Assembly: GCA_002386525.1 (NCBI GenBank)
Contig: DGIS01000028.1
Location: forward strand, 88,877 to 152,876
Source of the DNA: Sphingobacterium sp. UBA4616
GTDB taxonomy: Bacteria; Bacteroidota; Bacteroidia; Sphingobacteriales; Sphingobacteriaceae
Reading direction: 5' to 3'
DNA length: 64,000 bases
Made by a program: the position numbers and the translations under genes. Shown piece after piece: positions 52,002 through 61,435 of the stretch. Below the pieces are notes generated by a model, which searched no databases, was not told the origin of the DNA, and saw only the letters and a list, made by a program, of their open reading frames with translations. How positions within the stretch are numbered: position 1 is the first letter of the stretch; each line of letters begins with the position of its first letter.

Positions 52002-54527
52002 TTACATTCTTTTTTCCGCAATTTTTTGATGGGCAATTCTTCTGAAAAGTTTATAAACCTCGAACCATAGCACAGATACAGCGGCAACGGCGAATGTTAT
52101 GCCTAATTCATGTCCGCTCAGCGCTGTTACGTTAAAAAAATCGGCCACCGGCCCCACATAGAGTATCACAGCCAAAAATAGGAGCACAGCGATTGAAATA
52201 CCCAACAGCAACAGATTTCTATTTTTAAAACTTTCAAAGATGCTATAGTGGAAAGATCTGTTTGCATAACTCAACAAAATATTAGCAAAAATTAAAGTGG
52301 AGAAAACCATTGCCCTGGTTTTCTCTTCCGTATCACCCTGCTGAACGGCAAGTTGATACACAAATAGAATCCCTATCGTGATGATAACCCCTTGAACGAT
52401 GCTTATGCCAAGCTCATTGATACTCAAAAAGGTATCGCTCATTGCTCTGGGAGGACGTTTCATGGTATCTTTTTCAATAGGTTCGTTTTCATAGACAATC
52501 GAACAAGTAGGCCCCATCACTAACTCAAGAAAAATTACATGTACGGGGCTAAAAATCTGTGGAAATACCCAACCCAAAAACAATGGAAGCGATACGGTTA
52601 AAATAATGGGGATATGAATAGAAATGATATATTGAACAGCCTTCTTGATGTTTGCATAAATTCTTCTCCCAGCTGCTATACCGATGGTCAACTTTTCTAA
52701 ATCATCGTTCGTGATGATGAGTGCTGCAGCTGATTTTGCAATTTCAGTACCTTTATCGCCCATAGCCACTCCTATATGAGCAGCTTTCAATGCCGGCCCG
52801 TCATTTACTCCATCGCCAAGCATAGCAACAACTTCACCGTTCTTTTTCAGCGCATTTACAACGGCCAATTTAGCATCTGGGAACATTCTTGTAAATAAGG
52901 TTGTTCTCTCCGCTAACGCTATTATTTCAGCTTCCGACCGGCTCACTATTTCGCTGCCGTTGACTGGCGGAGCTAAGCTAATAATTCCAGCCTGGGCCGC
53001 TATTGCCTTAGTGGTGTCAGCATTATCACCGGTTATTACTTTAACTTTAATCCCCGCGGCATAGATATGCTCGAAAACTTTTTCAATATCCTTTTTAGGC
53101 GGATCATAAAACACGGTCAGTCCTAAAAATTCAAACGCAAAATCCTGTTGCTTTGTAGGAAAATTATCGCCTTCGAATTTCGCTTTGCCCACGCCCAACA
53201 GACGAAACCCCTGCTCTCCATAGGATTTAATAATACCTCTAATTTTATTTTTCTCATTATCGGACAGCCTAGAGACACTAAGAATAGCCTCAGGAGCGCC
53301 CTTAGCTGCAATAATCCTTTCTTTATCGCGATTTTCGAAAAGATGAGTCATCATCGGTGGCTTGCCTTCCAGGGGATATTCATGAAATAGCTTGAATCCA
53401 TTTCTAAGGTCCTGCTGCTGCGTTTTTTCGTATATTTTATGCAACGTAATTTCCATCGGATCAAAGGGCACAGGCTCACTACTCCACATGGCGTAATCGA
53501 TAAGTTCACTCAGCGCTGGATCACCAAACTCTTCCTGTTTATACGAGGCATCACTAGCGTAATTATACAGGTATTTTAACTGCATTGAATTTTGGGTAAT
53601 CGTTCCCGTCTTATCCGTGCAGATCACAGTGGTACTACCCAACGTCTCAACAATACTGCTTCTTTTGATTATAATTCCTTGACGCATAAGTTTCCAAGCA
53701 CCCAGTGCCATAAATGTTGTGAATGCAACAGGAATCTCTTCAGGTAGTACTGACATGGCCAAAGTAAGCCCATTGAGCAGACTTGCCACTAAATTACCAC
53801 TGTCAATAAAACTATATAGACAGACAAACAAAAAAATTAGGATACCAATAATGGCCATTGCTTTTACAAACTTTTGAATTTGCAGTTGCAACGGTGATAT
53901 CTCTTCTTTAATGGTACTTATAGACTCGCCGATCTTACCAACACGCGTCTCTTTGCCAATTTTTGTAACTTCAAAGACTGCAAGGCCAGAAACTGTAACC
54001 GTTCCGCCATACACCATGTTATCTTCGGATTGATTATCCTTAAATACGGAAAAGCTCTCTCCCGTCAAAGAAGATTCATTAACAGAAAAATCGTTACTAT
54101 GTAAAATATGACCATCGGCGTTTATAATACGCCCTTCTTCAGTAATACAGAGGTCTCCCACAACAATCTCATGAGTCGGGATGTCAGTAACTTTACCATC
54201 TCGAATCACAGTGCTTAATGGTTCATTTAGCTTTTCTAGTTCTTCTAAAGCTCTCCTGCTGCGGTTATCCTGATAAAAAGAAATTGCCGTGACGGCAACA
54301 ATAGCAACAAACATAAACACAGCCTCTCCATAATTCCCTACAAGGACATAAATAATGGAGATTACAATCAACAGGATCAACATCGGCTCCTTCAAAATAC
54401 CGACAAGTAGTTCAAACCAGGTACTCTTATGGTTTTCGCTCAACTGATTCCAACCATATTTATATCTAGCAGCAGCAACCTCGCTTGCAGAAAGACCTTT
54501 CAAATTTTCGGGGATATTATATGACAT
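52002..54527 (-). CDS. P-type cation ATPase, Ca-type (P2)
   Basis: 841 residues. Family motifs: TGES in ESSLTGESFSV, the P2 helix SVLPEEIPVAFTTFMALGAWKLMRQGIIIK, phosphorylation Asp in ICTDKTGTITQN, TGDN, and the hinge MLGDGVNDGPALKAA. About ten membrane helices are expected, with the last six in the C-terminal third. The PEEIP helix 4 and length resemble Ca2+-ATPases of bacteria rather than metal-exporting CPx types. Substrate (Ca2+ or Mn2+) is inferred. Transcribed alone. Confidence 0.92.
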   Translation of the reverse strand: MSYNIPENLKGLSASEVAAARYKYGWNQLSENHKSTWFELLVGILKEPMLILLIVISIIYVLVGNYGEAVFMFVAIVAVTAISFYQDNRSRRALEELEKLNEPLSTVIRDGKVTDIPTHEIVVGDLCITEEGRIINADGHILHSNDFSVNESSLTGESFSVFKDNQSEDNMVYGGTVTVSGLAVFEVTKIGKETRVGKIGESISTIKEEISPLQLQIQKFVKAMAIIGILIFLFVCLYSFIDSGNLVASLLNGLTLAMSVLPEEIPVAFTTFMALGAWKLMRQGIIIKRSSIVETLGSTTVICTDKTGTITQNSMQLKYLYNYASDASYKQEEFGDPALSELIDYAMWSSEPVPFDPMEITLHKIYEKTQQQDLRNGFKLFHEYPLEGKPPMMTHLFENRDKERIIAAKGAPEAILSVSRLSDNEKNKIRGIIKSYGEQGFRLLGVGKAKFEGDNFPTKQQDFAFEFLGLTVFYDPPKKDIEKVFEHIYAAGIKVKVITGDNADTTKAIAAQAGIISLAPPVNGSEIVSRSEAEIIALAERTTLFTRMFPDAKLAVVNALKKNGEVVAMLGDGVNDGPALKAAHIGVAMGDKGTEIAKSAAALIITNDDLEKLTIGIAAGRRIYANIKKAVQYIISIHIPIILTVSLPLFLGWVFPQIFSPVHVIFLELVMGPTCSIVYENEPIEKDTMKRPPRAMSDTFLSINELGISIVQGVIITIGILFVYQLAVQQGDTEEKTRAMVFSTLIFANILLSYANRSFHYSIFESFKNRNLLLLGISIAVLLFLAVILYVGPVADFFNVTALSGHELGITFAVAAVSVLWFEVYKLFRRIAHQKIAEKRM

Positions 54528-54696
54528 ATCGAATTAACTAGGTTAACTAAATATAATGAATAATTCCGATTTTAAACCGGTCAAATCTTCTGCTGTTCAA
54601 ATTATTACATCACTCATCCAATGTTTTTAGCAATAAAACACCTACTCAACTCGTCTTCTAAGGAGCTCAAAAATAGCGCATAACATTTAACCCCAT

Positions 54697-54906
54697 TTAT
54701 ATTTTTTTGAGTTCTTCTTCCGGCCAAGTAAGTAGCTCCTTCAATAAATAAGTTTTGGGTGCTGTATCCGCTGTATCCTCCGCGAATTGCTTTAGAAATT
54801 CGGGGATATCACCTTCAACTTTAATTAACTCTCCATCCTGAAGAATGTCATAGCCAGCCGCAATCCATTCTTCAATTTTTTCCGTAGTGATTTGTAGTTT
54901 CTCCAT
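54697..54906 (-). CDS. Small hypothetical protein
   Basis: 69 residues, acidic, with two predicted helices (KIEEWIAAGYDIL, ELLTWPEEELKKI) and a short strand between (DGELIKVEGDI). No family recognised. The start ATG at 54906 is followed by a good frame and the length is reasonable, so it may be a real small gene; it stands alone between the ATPase and a plus-strand gene. Confidence 0.45.
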   Translation of the reverse strand: MEKLQITTEKIEEWIAAGYDILQDGELIKVEGDIPEFLKQFAEDTADTAPKTYLLKELLTWPEEELKKI

Positions 54907-55164
54907 ATACTATATCGTACACTTATGCAACAATAAAAAATACTCCAATAACGGAATATCAATTTATAAAAAGCAGTTCTTTTAAAATTAGAACAACACT
55001 AAGCGATAAATCGTTGGCATGACTATATTCCCTCACATCCGCGCAAACAGTAAGTCATTGAATGAATCGATAGTGACAAAAAATGAAAAAGTTTTTTATT
55101 ACCTTAGATACATAAATCGAAATAAGAAAACAGCTTGTTTTTCATTAACTATATGATCACACAT

Positions 55165-56457
55165 ATGAAAATATATGCCTTTGTTTTAAGTGTAGGTTTA
55201 CTTCCCGCTGTTGGCCTCTGTCAGAAAACCGTCACGCCGGGTAGTCGCGATATCAACACCAACTATATTAAACCAGAAAAATCGCTATACACTGTTTATT
55301 ATGTCAAAGATAACACCTGGGATAAGCAAGGGTCATTGACCTACAACATTATCGCCGCTAATAATCAACTGACTTTAACCAATACCTATGTTCCAAAGGA
55401 TAATGCATGGACTTCGATGCGAACCACTGTTGCCGATGCAAAAACGCTTCAACCGATTAGCTATTCCAGCGATGGAAAGGAAACGAAGTTAAACCTCAGC
55501 TTTGGCGAAACAATTACAGGTAATTATTATTCGAAGAAAACCAAAAAAGATAAAAAGATTACGTTGAATCCGACTCAGCCATTTATAGATTTTAACTGGA
55601 TGGATCACCTGATTTTAACCCTCCCATTAGATCTCGGTTATAAAGCGCGCATTCCACAATTCTACTACAATAGTAATTCGGACATTTTCGTTGAAGACTA
55701 CACGATCAAGGAAGTAAAAAGCTACAGTTATGGTTCCCCAAAAACGGGTAAGCACGACAGTTGGCTAGTTACACTTTTAGAAGAGAGTACCGGTGCCATT
55801 TATAATTACGTAGTCGATAAGAAAGATCGACGCTTATGGCAACGTGAGATGTCCATGGGTAACGGAAAATGGGAAATTACAGTAAACGAAGAGCTGGACT
55901 ATCAACCTATTAAAAATAGATTCAACAAAGAACAAGCTGCCCAGCAGATAGCCCAAGGGAATAGTGTCATCATCGGGACGGCTTACGCTAGGTCTAGCTC
56001 AGGAAAAAAACTTGGTGGTCTTGTCAATACCGCAAAAAAGCAGTATGCTCCCAAAGGTACAGAAATCACACTCTTCGCCAACTCTCCTTATTACGAAGAA
56101 TGGTTGGAAGTCAATAAAAAGATACGAAAACAAAAGAAGGTTCAGGAAGTGCCATTAGACCCTGATTTCGGATATGCCGTTAAAAAAGCAAAGGTATACG
56201 ACGATGAGGGCCATTTCGAATTTACAGATTTGATGCCTGGTAGTTACGTGATCATGGCAAGCTTCGATTTCACCAATTCTTACAACTATTCATACGTATC
56301 AGGTTATACCAATTATTATAATTATTGGGGCTATACAGGTTCCACCACAAATTATGGTACGGCAAGATCATCCTATGTCGATAAGGCTAATATCGAAAAA
56401 CGTGTCACCATCGAAAAAGATGGCGAAAAGAAAGAAGTGAGTTTAAAGGAAATGTAA
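55165..56457 (+). CDS. Secreted protein, DUF3108-like with a C-terminal regulatory-like domain
   Basis: 430 residues from the ATG at 55165; TTG at 55135 and ATG at 55153 also open the frame. Signal peptide MKIYAFVLSVGLLPAVGLCQ. The first ~240 residues have a beta-rich fold with repeats of LTNTYV and YVVDKKDRRLWQREM, like DUF3108 proteins. The C-terminal part (about 330-390) reads like a carboxypeptidase-regulatory beta-sandwich (YDDEGHFEFTDLMPGSYVI) with a Tyr-rich insert. No enzymatic motif. It ends in a strong terminator. Confidence 0.65.
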   Translation: MKIYAFVLSVGLLPAVGLCQKTVTPGSRDINTNYIKPEKSLYTVYYVKDNTWDKQGSLTYNIIAANNQLTLTNTYVPKDNAWTSMRTTVADAKTLQPISYSSDGKETKLNLSFGETITGNYYSKKTKKDKKITLNPTQPFIDFNWMDHLILTLPLDLGYKARIPQFYYNSNSDIFVEDYTIKEVKSYSYGSPKTGKHDSWLVTLLEESTGAIYNYVVDKKDRRLWQREMSMGNGKWEITVNEELDYQPIKNRFNKEQAAQQIAQGNSVIIGTAYARSSSGKKLGGLVNTAKKQYAPKGTEITLFANSPYYEEWLEVNKKIRKQKKVQEVPLDPDFGYAVKKAKVYDDEGHFEFTDLMPGSYVIMASFDFTNSYNYSYVSGYTNYYNYWGYTGSTTNYGTARSSYVDKANIEKRVTIEKDGEKKEVSLKEM

Positions 56458-56461
56458 CGTA

Positions 56462-56497
56462 AAAATGCCGTTAAAACAGCTGTTTTAACGGCATTTT
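56462..56497 (+). terminator. Perfect palindromic terminator after the 55.2-kb gene
   Basis: 36-bp perfect palindrome with 18-bp arms, ending in four T. As a hairpin it is very strong and would work for both directions. Confidence 0.7.
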
Positions 56498-56659
56498 CCA
56501 AGCACTCCTCCTATCCAAACTGTTTGATCTAACGTCCATGTAATCCTCAACGATAACGTGACCACTGTTGCGACCTCATGATTTTAATCGCTGCAATTAA
56601 GTGATCAAAATCCGATTATAATCGGTGGCAAAATACGTGATACTTCCATTGGAAGAGCG

Positions 56660-58156
56660 CTATTTATGTTTTTTCATAGTGCCTTTTTCACGGAGATGAA
56701 TATGCCAGCTAAAAGCTTCTTCTAATAAATGCGGAGTATGTCCCCCCCTTTCACAAGCTCGGTTGTAGTAATCTAAAAGCTGTTCCTTATAATCAGGGTG
56801 TACGCAATTATCAATAATAACTTTTGCACGTTCGCGAGGTGCTAAACCACGTAAATCGGCCAAACCAAAATCTGTTACTAAAATATCAACATCATGCTCC
56901 GTGTGATCTACATGGGAAACCATCGGAACAATATGAGATATCGCATCCCCCTTAGAGGCTGCCTGAGTGACAAAGATGCTCAAATAAGCATTTCGTGCAA
57001 AATCACCTGATCCTCCAATACCATTCATAATATTAGTACCCGAAGTATGGGTAGAATTTACATTTCCATAAATATCAAACTCAATGGCAGTATTGATCGC
57101 TATAATCCCTAAACGTTTGATCAATCCAGGAGTATTGGAGATATTTTGCGGACGCAACACAATTTTATCACGGTATCGATCCAAATGATCGAACACTCTT
57201 GAATAACATTCTTCCGAGACTGTTATTGAGGAAGCCGAAGCAAAATCAAGTTTCCCGGCATCGATGAGATCGAACGTACTATCCTGCAACACTTCGGAAA
57301 ACATAGTTAAATTTCGAAACTTACTATGTATAAATCCCGTCAAAACAGCATTGGCAACTTTTCCAATACCCGCTTGAAGCGGCATTAAATTCTCTGACAA
57401 ATGGCCAAGTTCCACTTCACTTTCAAAAAAGTTTAAAATATGCTTTGCTATGGCTGTTGTTTTGACGTCTGGTTCAGCAATATCAGCAGGGCTATCCAAT
57501 TCATTCGTAAATACAATACCCACCACCTTGCTTGTATCCAAAGGAATAGTTTTACGACCAATTTTATTTTCAGGAGCTACGATTGGAATAACATTACGTC
57601 GTGGATAATCTTCTGCCTGGTAAATATCGTGTATTCCCTTGATGCTCATCGGGATCGATGTATTTACCTCTAAAATAACCTGCTTAGCCAAAGCAGCAAA
57701 AGTCGCTGAATTACCCACAGAAGTCGTTGGAACAATACTTCCGTCAGATTCAATTGCTGCAACTTCGAGTACGGCAATGTCTACTTGAGGTAAATTCTTA
57801 TTGTGCAGCAATTCTGCTGTTTCGCTTAGATGTTGATCAATAAACAATACATCTCCAGCATTTATTTTATTACGTAGAATACGGTCTACCTGGAAAGGCA
57901 TGCGCTTGGATAATGCTCCTGCCTCGGCCAATTTACCGTCAGTTCCATGCCCTAAAGAAGCCCCAGTGATCAAGGTTATTTTCAATGGATCCACCTTGGC
58001 GCGTTCAGCTAAAGCCGGTAATACAACCTTGCTATCTCCAGCCTTCGTAAAGCCACTCGATCCAACCACCATTCCATTTTGAAATAGTTTAGCGGCTTCA
58101 TCCCCTGTAATTACTTTATCATGTAAGCTTTGAACTTTTATTCTTTCGTAAGCCAT
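56660..58156 (-). CDS. Acetyl-CoA hydrolase/transferase family (CoA transferase)
   Basis: 498 residues, the normal length for the Ach1/ScpC/SCACT group. Features: MVVGSSGFTKAGDSKVVLPALA, SLGHGTDGKLAEAG, VEVAAIESDGSIVPTTSVGNS-type beta-strands, GIGKVANAVL, EFDIYGNVNSTHTSGTNIMNGIGGSGDFARNAYLS, and the C-terminal DFGLADLRGLAPRERAKVIIDN. The family exchanges CoA between acetyl-CoA and succinate or other acids, or hydrolyses acetyl-CoA. Which activity applies is unclear. It is divergent from the AraC regulator at 58567. Confidence 0.92.
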   Translation of the reverse strand: MAYERIKVQSLHDKVITGDEAAKLFQNGMVVGSSGFTKAGDSKVVLPALAERAKVDPLKITLITGASLGHGTDGKLAEAGALSKRMPFQVDRILRNKINAGDVLFIDQHLSETAELLHNKNLPQVDIAVLEVAAIESDGSIVPTTSVGNSATFAALAKQVILEVNTSIPMSIKGIHDIYQAEDYPRRNVIPIVAPENKIGRKTIPLDTSKVVGIVFTNELDSPADIAEPDVKTTAIAKHILNFFESEVELGHLSENLMPLQAGIGKVANAVLTGFIHSKFRNLTMFSEVLQDSTFDLIDAGKLDFASASSITVSEECYSRVFDHLDRYRDKIVLRPQNISNTPGLIKRLGIIAINTAIEFDIYGNVNSTHTSGTNIMNGIGGSGDFARNAYLSIFVTQAASKGDAISHIVPMVSHVDHTEHDVDILVTDFGLADLRGLAPRERAKVIIDNCVHPDYKEQLLDYYNRACERGGHTPHLLEEAFSWHIHLREKGTMKKHK

Positions 58157-58536
58157 AGTGTTATAATTTTATTTTATTCAGTTATTGTAAACTTAAGAAA
58201 TTGAAAGCTATTTATTATATTTTACCAATCTCTAAACCAAACAATTTTAGCATTTTTTCCAACGCTATATTTATTGTCATGTGACACAAAATTATCCAAA
58301 TGCGACTAAGAAAACGCAATTGGCTACAGATCAAAAATATACAACAAATCATAGCAAAAAAATAGTTTACATCACCTAGATTCATAATTTATATCATACT
58401 GTAAATAAACAACTTACTTGAAATGCATCAAGATTAAAGTAAGTAAATACTAACTTTCCAACTAAAGAAAAGTCGCTTTATTGTAAGTATACACTCACCT
58501 TTACCAAGTAAAAAGTGTGGTCTAGTAAAAAAGTCT
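58157..58536. other. Divergent regulatory region between CoA transferase and AraC genes
   Basis: No gene is seen. It is AT-rich. A nested inverted repeat lies at 58413-58443: outer CTTACTT/AAGTAAG (58413-58419, 58437-58443) and inner CTTGA/TCAAG (58417-58421, 58428-58432). It may be the binding site of a regulator of either gene. Confidence 0.45.
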
Positions 58537-58544
58537 TACCTTTG
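58537..58544 (+). promoter_or_regulatory. Candidate -7 element (TACCTTTG) of the AraC gene
   Basis: Exact TAnnTTTG match, 22 bp before the AraC start codon, so the leader would be very short. The -33 region at the right spacing (GTG) is weak. Confidence 0.55.
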
Positions 58545-58566
58545 TCACATAGGATGATAGTTTAAG

Positions 58567-59400
58567 ATGAATACACAAGATATAACGACAGATGCAAAAT
58601 ATGTCAACCGTTATTACATGACGGAAGTAGACTCATTTGAAGATAGCATTTATTGTCACCATGCGATTATAGCAGAGCATTATATTTCCGAGCATCGCCA
58701 TGATAAGGATCAATTTCTATACACCGAAGGCGGTGTTGTTTTTATTAAAACGGAGAAAAAGTCTTATTTCTTACCAGCGCGTCATTATTTATGGATTCCA
58801 GCCGGTATAAAGCATAGTATTCATCCAAGTACCCCTGAGGTCGTTATGCGTAATTTGTACTTTCCAAAAGCCAATAATGATGCTCCATTTTACAGCAAGA
58901 TGGGAATTTATCCCGTAAATGATCTTTTGATAGAGCTTATCATGTTCACTAACCGCTGGAACGGCAATATATTTCCAGTTGAAGAACCTAAATACAGCAT
59001 TGCTACAGCATTTAAACTTATCCTTCCGGAGTTATCCCTACATGAACTTCCATTAGCGCTGCCCTATCCCAGTCACCAAAAATTAAAGGATATAGTCACT
59101 TACCTCGACGAAAATATAACGGAAAATGTCAACTTTAAAAAGCTTGCTGGATTATTTAATATCAGCGAACGCACATTAGCCAGATTGTTTCAAAAAGAAT
59201 TAAATATGTCTTTTATTCAGTATTACACAATCCTCAGAATGCTGACGGCACTTAAGCTGCTTTTGGACGAAAAATTGAGCGTAAATGAAGTTGCACTCAA
59301 AGTGGGGTACAATAGCTTACCCACATTTAGTAACACATTCAATAAGGTTGTCGGTATCCGTCCCAGTGAATATGTCAAACAAAAAGAATTGCTTATTTAA
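58567..59400 (+). CDS. AraC-family regulator with cupin N-terminus
   Basis: 277 residues. The N-terminal cupin (about 30-130) shows SEHRHDKDQFLYTEGGVVFI and ARHYLWIPAGIKHSIHPS. The C-terminal ~100 residues carry two helix-turn-helix motifs (NFKKLAGLFNISERTLARLFQKELNMSFIQYYTILRM, and SVNEVALKVGYNSLPTFSNTFNKVVGIRPSEYVK). The cupin probably binds a small ligand. It stands next to a DUF1080 gene (39 bp downstream) and opposite the CoA transferase, either of which may be its target. Confidence 0.93.
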   Translation: MNTQDITTDAKYVNRYYMTEVDSFEDSIYCHHAIIAEHYISEHRHDKDQFLYTEGGVVFIKTEKKSYFLPARHYLWIPAGIKHSIHPSTPEVVMRNLYFPKANNDAPFYSKMGIYPVNDLLIELIMFTNRWNGNIFPVEEPKYSIATAFKLILPELSLHELPLALPYPSHQKLKDIVTYLDENITENVNFKKLAGLFNISERTLARLFQKELNMSFIQYYTILRMLTALKLLLDEKLSVNEVALKVGYNSLPTFSNTFNKVVGIRPSEYVKQKELLI

Positions 59401-59409
59401 AAATGTTTA

Positions 59410-59439
59410 CCTAATTTAGGTCAATAAACCTAATTCAGG
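59410..59439. promoter_or_regulatory. Twin 11-bp palindromes just before the DUF1080 start codon
   Basis: CCTAATTTAGG (59410-59420) and CCTAATTCAGG (59429-59439) repeat with a 19-bp period. The second one ends directly at the ATG at 59440 and includes the RBS-like AGG. They could be operator or translational-control sites. Confidence 0.5.
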
Positions 59440-60297
59440 ATGAAATTCAAACATATCATTTATAGTGCTGGAATTCTATTGCTTAGCACGAATCTATTTG
59501 CCAACTCTCAAGACAAGAAACCCAAACCCATTCAATTATTTAATGGGAAAGACTTAAAGAACTGGACCCCTAAAATTAGAAATCACAAAGTTGGGGATAA
59601 TTATAAAAATACATTTCGCGTAGAAGACGGTTTACTTAAGGTGAGATATGATGGCTATGATAATTTCAATTTTCAGTATGGCCACCTGTTCTATAATAAA
59701 GAATTCTCTGCTTATCTATTACGTGTCACTTACAGATTTGTTGGTGAACAGGCTAATGGTGGAGAAGGCTGGGCTTGGCGTAATAGTGGGGCCATGTTAC
59801 ATGGACAAGATCCGAAAACAATGGGTGTAGATCAGGACTTCCCAATATCAATTGAAGGACAGCTGTTGGGCGGAAATGGCAAAGATGAACGGACCACAAG
59901 CAATCTATGCACTCCAGGTACAAACGTTGTTATGGACAACAAATTATTCACTCCACATTGCATCAGCTCAACATCCAAAACTTATGCCGGGGACCAATGG
60001 GTAACTGCGGATTTTTTGGTGCTGGGCGACTCTTTAGTACAGCATATTCTTGAAGATAAAGTAGTCTTACAGTATACTAAACCCCAAATTGGTGGCGGAA
60101 ACGTAAGCGATTTTGACCCAAGTGTAAAAAAAGATGGTCAGCTATTGACTAAAGGTACCATTTCACTTCAAAGTGAAAGTCATCCGATTGACTTCAAAAA
60201 GGTAGAACTTTACGATTTAGAACCTTATATGAAAGATCCAAACAAATTGAAAAAGGTTATTGCCGAATTGCTGCCCAATTTGCACCAGTACCAGTAA
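59440..60297 (+). CDS. DUF1080 (3-keto-disaccharide hydrolase-like) secreted protein
   Basis: 285 residues with a signal peptide ending LFANS. DUF1080 features: IQLFNGKDLKNWTPKI, FRVEDGLLKVRY, GEGWAWRNSGAMLHGQDP, PISIEGQLLGGNG, and a C-terminal beta sheet (GTISLQSESHPIDFKKVELYDL). The family has a concanavalin-like fold, and members hydrolyse 3-keto glycosides. The substrate is inferred only from family. It follows the AraC gene and has its own terminator. Confidence 0.92.
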   Translation: MKFKHIIYSAGILLLSTNLFANSQDKKPKPIQLFNGKDLKNWTPKIRNHKVGDNYKNTFRVEDGLLKVRYDGYDNFNFQYGHLFYNKEFSAYLLRVTYRFVGEQANGGEGWAWRNSGAMLHGQDPKTMGVDQDFPISIEGQLLGGNGKDERTTSNLCTPGTNVVMDNKLFTPHCISSTSKTYAGDQWVTADFLVLGDSLVQHILEDKVVLQYTKPQIGGGNVSDFDPSVKKDGQLLTKGTISLQSESHPIDFKKVELYDLEPYMKDPNKLKKVIAELLPNLHQYQ

Positions 60298-60321
60298 GGT
60301 TTGCAAGAAAGGCTTAAACAT

Positions 60322-60350
60322 AAAAAAGCATCGAATATCGATGCTTTTTT
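60322..60350 (+). terminator. Terminator after DUF1080 gene
   Basis: Arms 60322-60334 and 60338-60350 (AAAAAAGCATCGA/TCGATGCTTTTTT) with a 3-nt loop and T6 at the end of the right arm. Confidence 0.8.
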
Positions 60351-60393
60351 ATTTACAATTCGCTTGGAAAGAGAAATCCAAAGTATATAACAT

Positions 60394-60423
60394 AAAGAAA
60401 AGGGATACAGCGAGCTGTACCCC
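60394..60423 (-). terminator. Terminator of rpsT (minus strand)
   Basis: On the minus strand a 10-bp stem with one G-T wobble (60402-60411 with 60414-60423) is followed by TTTTCTTT, just past the rpsT stop. Confidence 0.6.
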
Positions 60424-60443
60424 TCGATATCTATACAAAAAGC

Positions 60444-60698
60444 TTACGCTAAACTGTTAACAAATTTAGTTAACTTAGATTTGTTGTTTGAAGCTTTTTT
60501 CTTGTGGATCACATTTTTCTTTGCCAAACGATCAAGCATAGAAATTACGCGAGGTAACAATGTTTTTGCTTCTTCCGCAGAAGTAGTATGACGTAATTTT
60601 TTGATTGCGTTACGTGTAGTTTTTGCTTGGTAACGGTTTCTTAAACGTTTAGTAGCGTTTGCTCTAATTCTTTTGATCGCTGATTTATGATTTGCCAT
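60444..60698 (-). CDS. rpsT: 30S ribosomal protein S20
   Basis: 84 residues: starts [21 protein letters not shown] and is rich in Lys/Arg with three helices, as in S20. Length is normal. S20 binds 16S rRNA early in 30S assembly. It has a clear promoter at 60745-60776 and terminator at 60394-60423, a stand-alone gene. Confidence 0.97.
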   Translation of the reverse strand: MANHKSAIKRIRANATKRLRNRYQAKTTRNAIKKLRHTTSAEEAKTLLPRVISMLDRLAKKNVIHKKKASNNKSKLTKFVNSLA

Positions 60699-60744
60699 TT
60701 TTTTTAGCTAATTTTTATTCAATTTTTTCTTGTAATTCGGACTG

Positions 60745-60776
60745 CAAAAATAACACCTTATTTTCAATATTCAAAA
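60745..60776 (-). promoter_or_regulatory. Promoter of rpsT
   Basis: On the minus strand TTTTG, 19-bp spacer, TATTTTTG: a full match to the Bacteroidota consensus. The leader would be about 40 nt. Confidence 0.75.
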
Positions 60777-60811
60777 TCTATTTTATTTTTTAGGTTTAGT
60801 ATATTTGCAGC

Positions 60812-61345
60812 ATGCAAAAATTATCGATGGATGAACTTCAACGTACAGATGTTGAATCGTTTAAAAAACAAGAAAAAACTCCAATCGCAATCATTATGGA
60901 CAATGTACGGAGCATGCATAATGTAGGCTCGGCCTTTCGTACAGCAGACGGATTTGCTATTGAAAAAATATACTTGTGTGGCATCACCGGAACACCTCCC
61001 CATCGCGAAATCGAAAAGACAGCCTTAGGAGCAACTCAATCGGTCGCTTGGGAATATCACCAGGATACGACAGCTGTCGTCGATCAGCTTCGGTCAGAAG
61101 GCTATGTCATTGTTGCCATTGAGCAAGCAGATAACAGTGTCATGCTACAGGAGTTTGAACCCAAAAATCATCAAAAATATGCTTTGATTTTTGGAAATGA
61201 AGTCAATGGGGTTGATGAAGAGGTCATGAGAAAAATTGATACCTGTATCGAAATACCGCAATACGGAACTAAACACTCCTTCAATGTATCTGTCGCAATT
61301 GGCATTATTCTTTGGGATTTTATCCAAAAACGCAATTCCAATTAA
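60812..61345 (+). CDS. TrmH/SpoU-type RNA 2'-O-methyltransferase
   Basis: 177 residues. The SPOUT knot is visible: IAIIMDNVRSMHNVGSAFRTADGF at the N-terminus, IFGNEVNGVDEEVMRKIDTCIEIPQYG and the C-terminal KHSFNVSVAIGIILWDF. It methylates a ribose in tRNA or rRNA using S-adenosylmethionine. The start is at 60812 because relatives begin with M-[KR]-KL and a helix. A TATATTTG -7 element lies so close that the mRNA may have almost no leader. Confidence 0.9.
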   Translation: MQKLSMDELQRTDVESFKKQEKTPIAIIMDNVRSMHNVGSAFRTADGFAIEKIYLCGITGTPPHREIEKTALGATQSVAWEYHQDTTAVVDQLRSEGYVIVAIEQADNSVMLQEFEPKNHQKYALIFGNEVNGVDEEVMRKIDTCIEIPQYGTKHSFNVSVAIGIILWDFIQKRNSN

Positions 61346-61406
61346 AAATTTATCAATAAAGGTCACATTCCTATTCACATTGCTTCCATTTTAGAAAGCA
61401 AAATAG

Positions 61407-61414
61407 TAGATTTG
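61407..61414 (+). promoter_or_regulatory. Candidate -7 element (TAGATTTG) for sucD
   Basis: Matches TAnnTTTG, 21 bp before the sucD start codon. A TTG lies at 61380-61382, a little far for ideal spacing. Confidence 0.45.
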
Positions 61415-61435
61415 TGTGCAAAATTTAAAGAAGAA

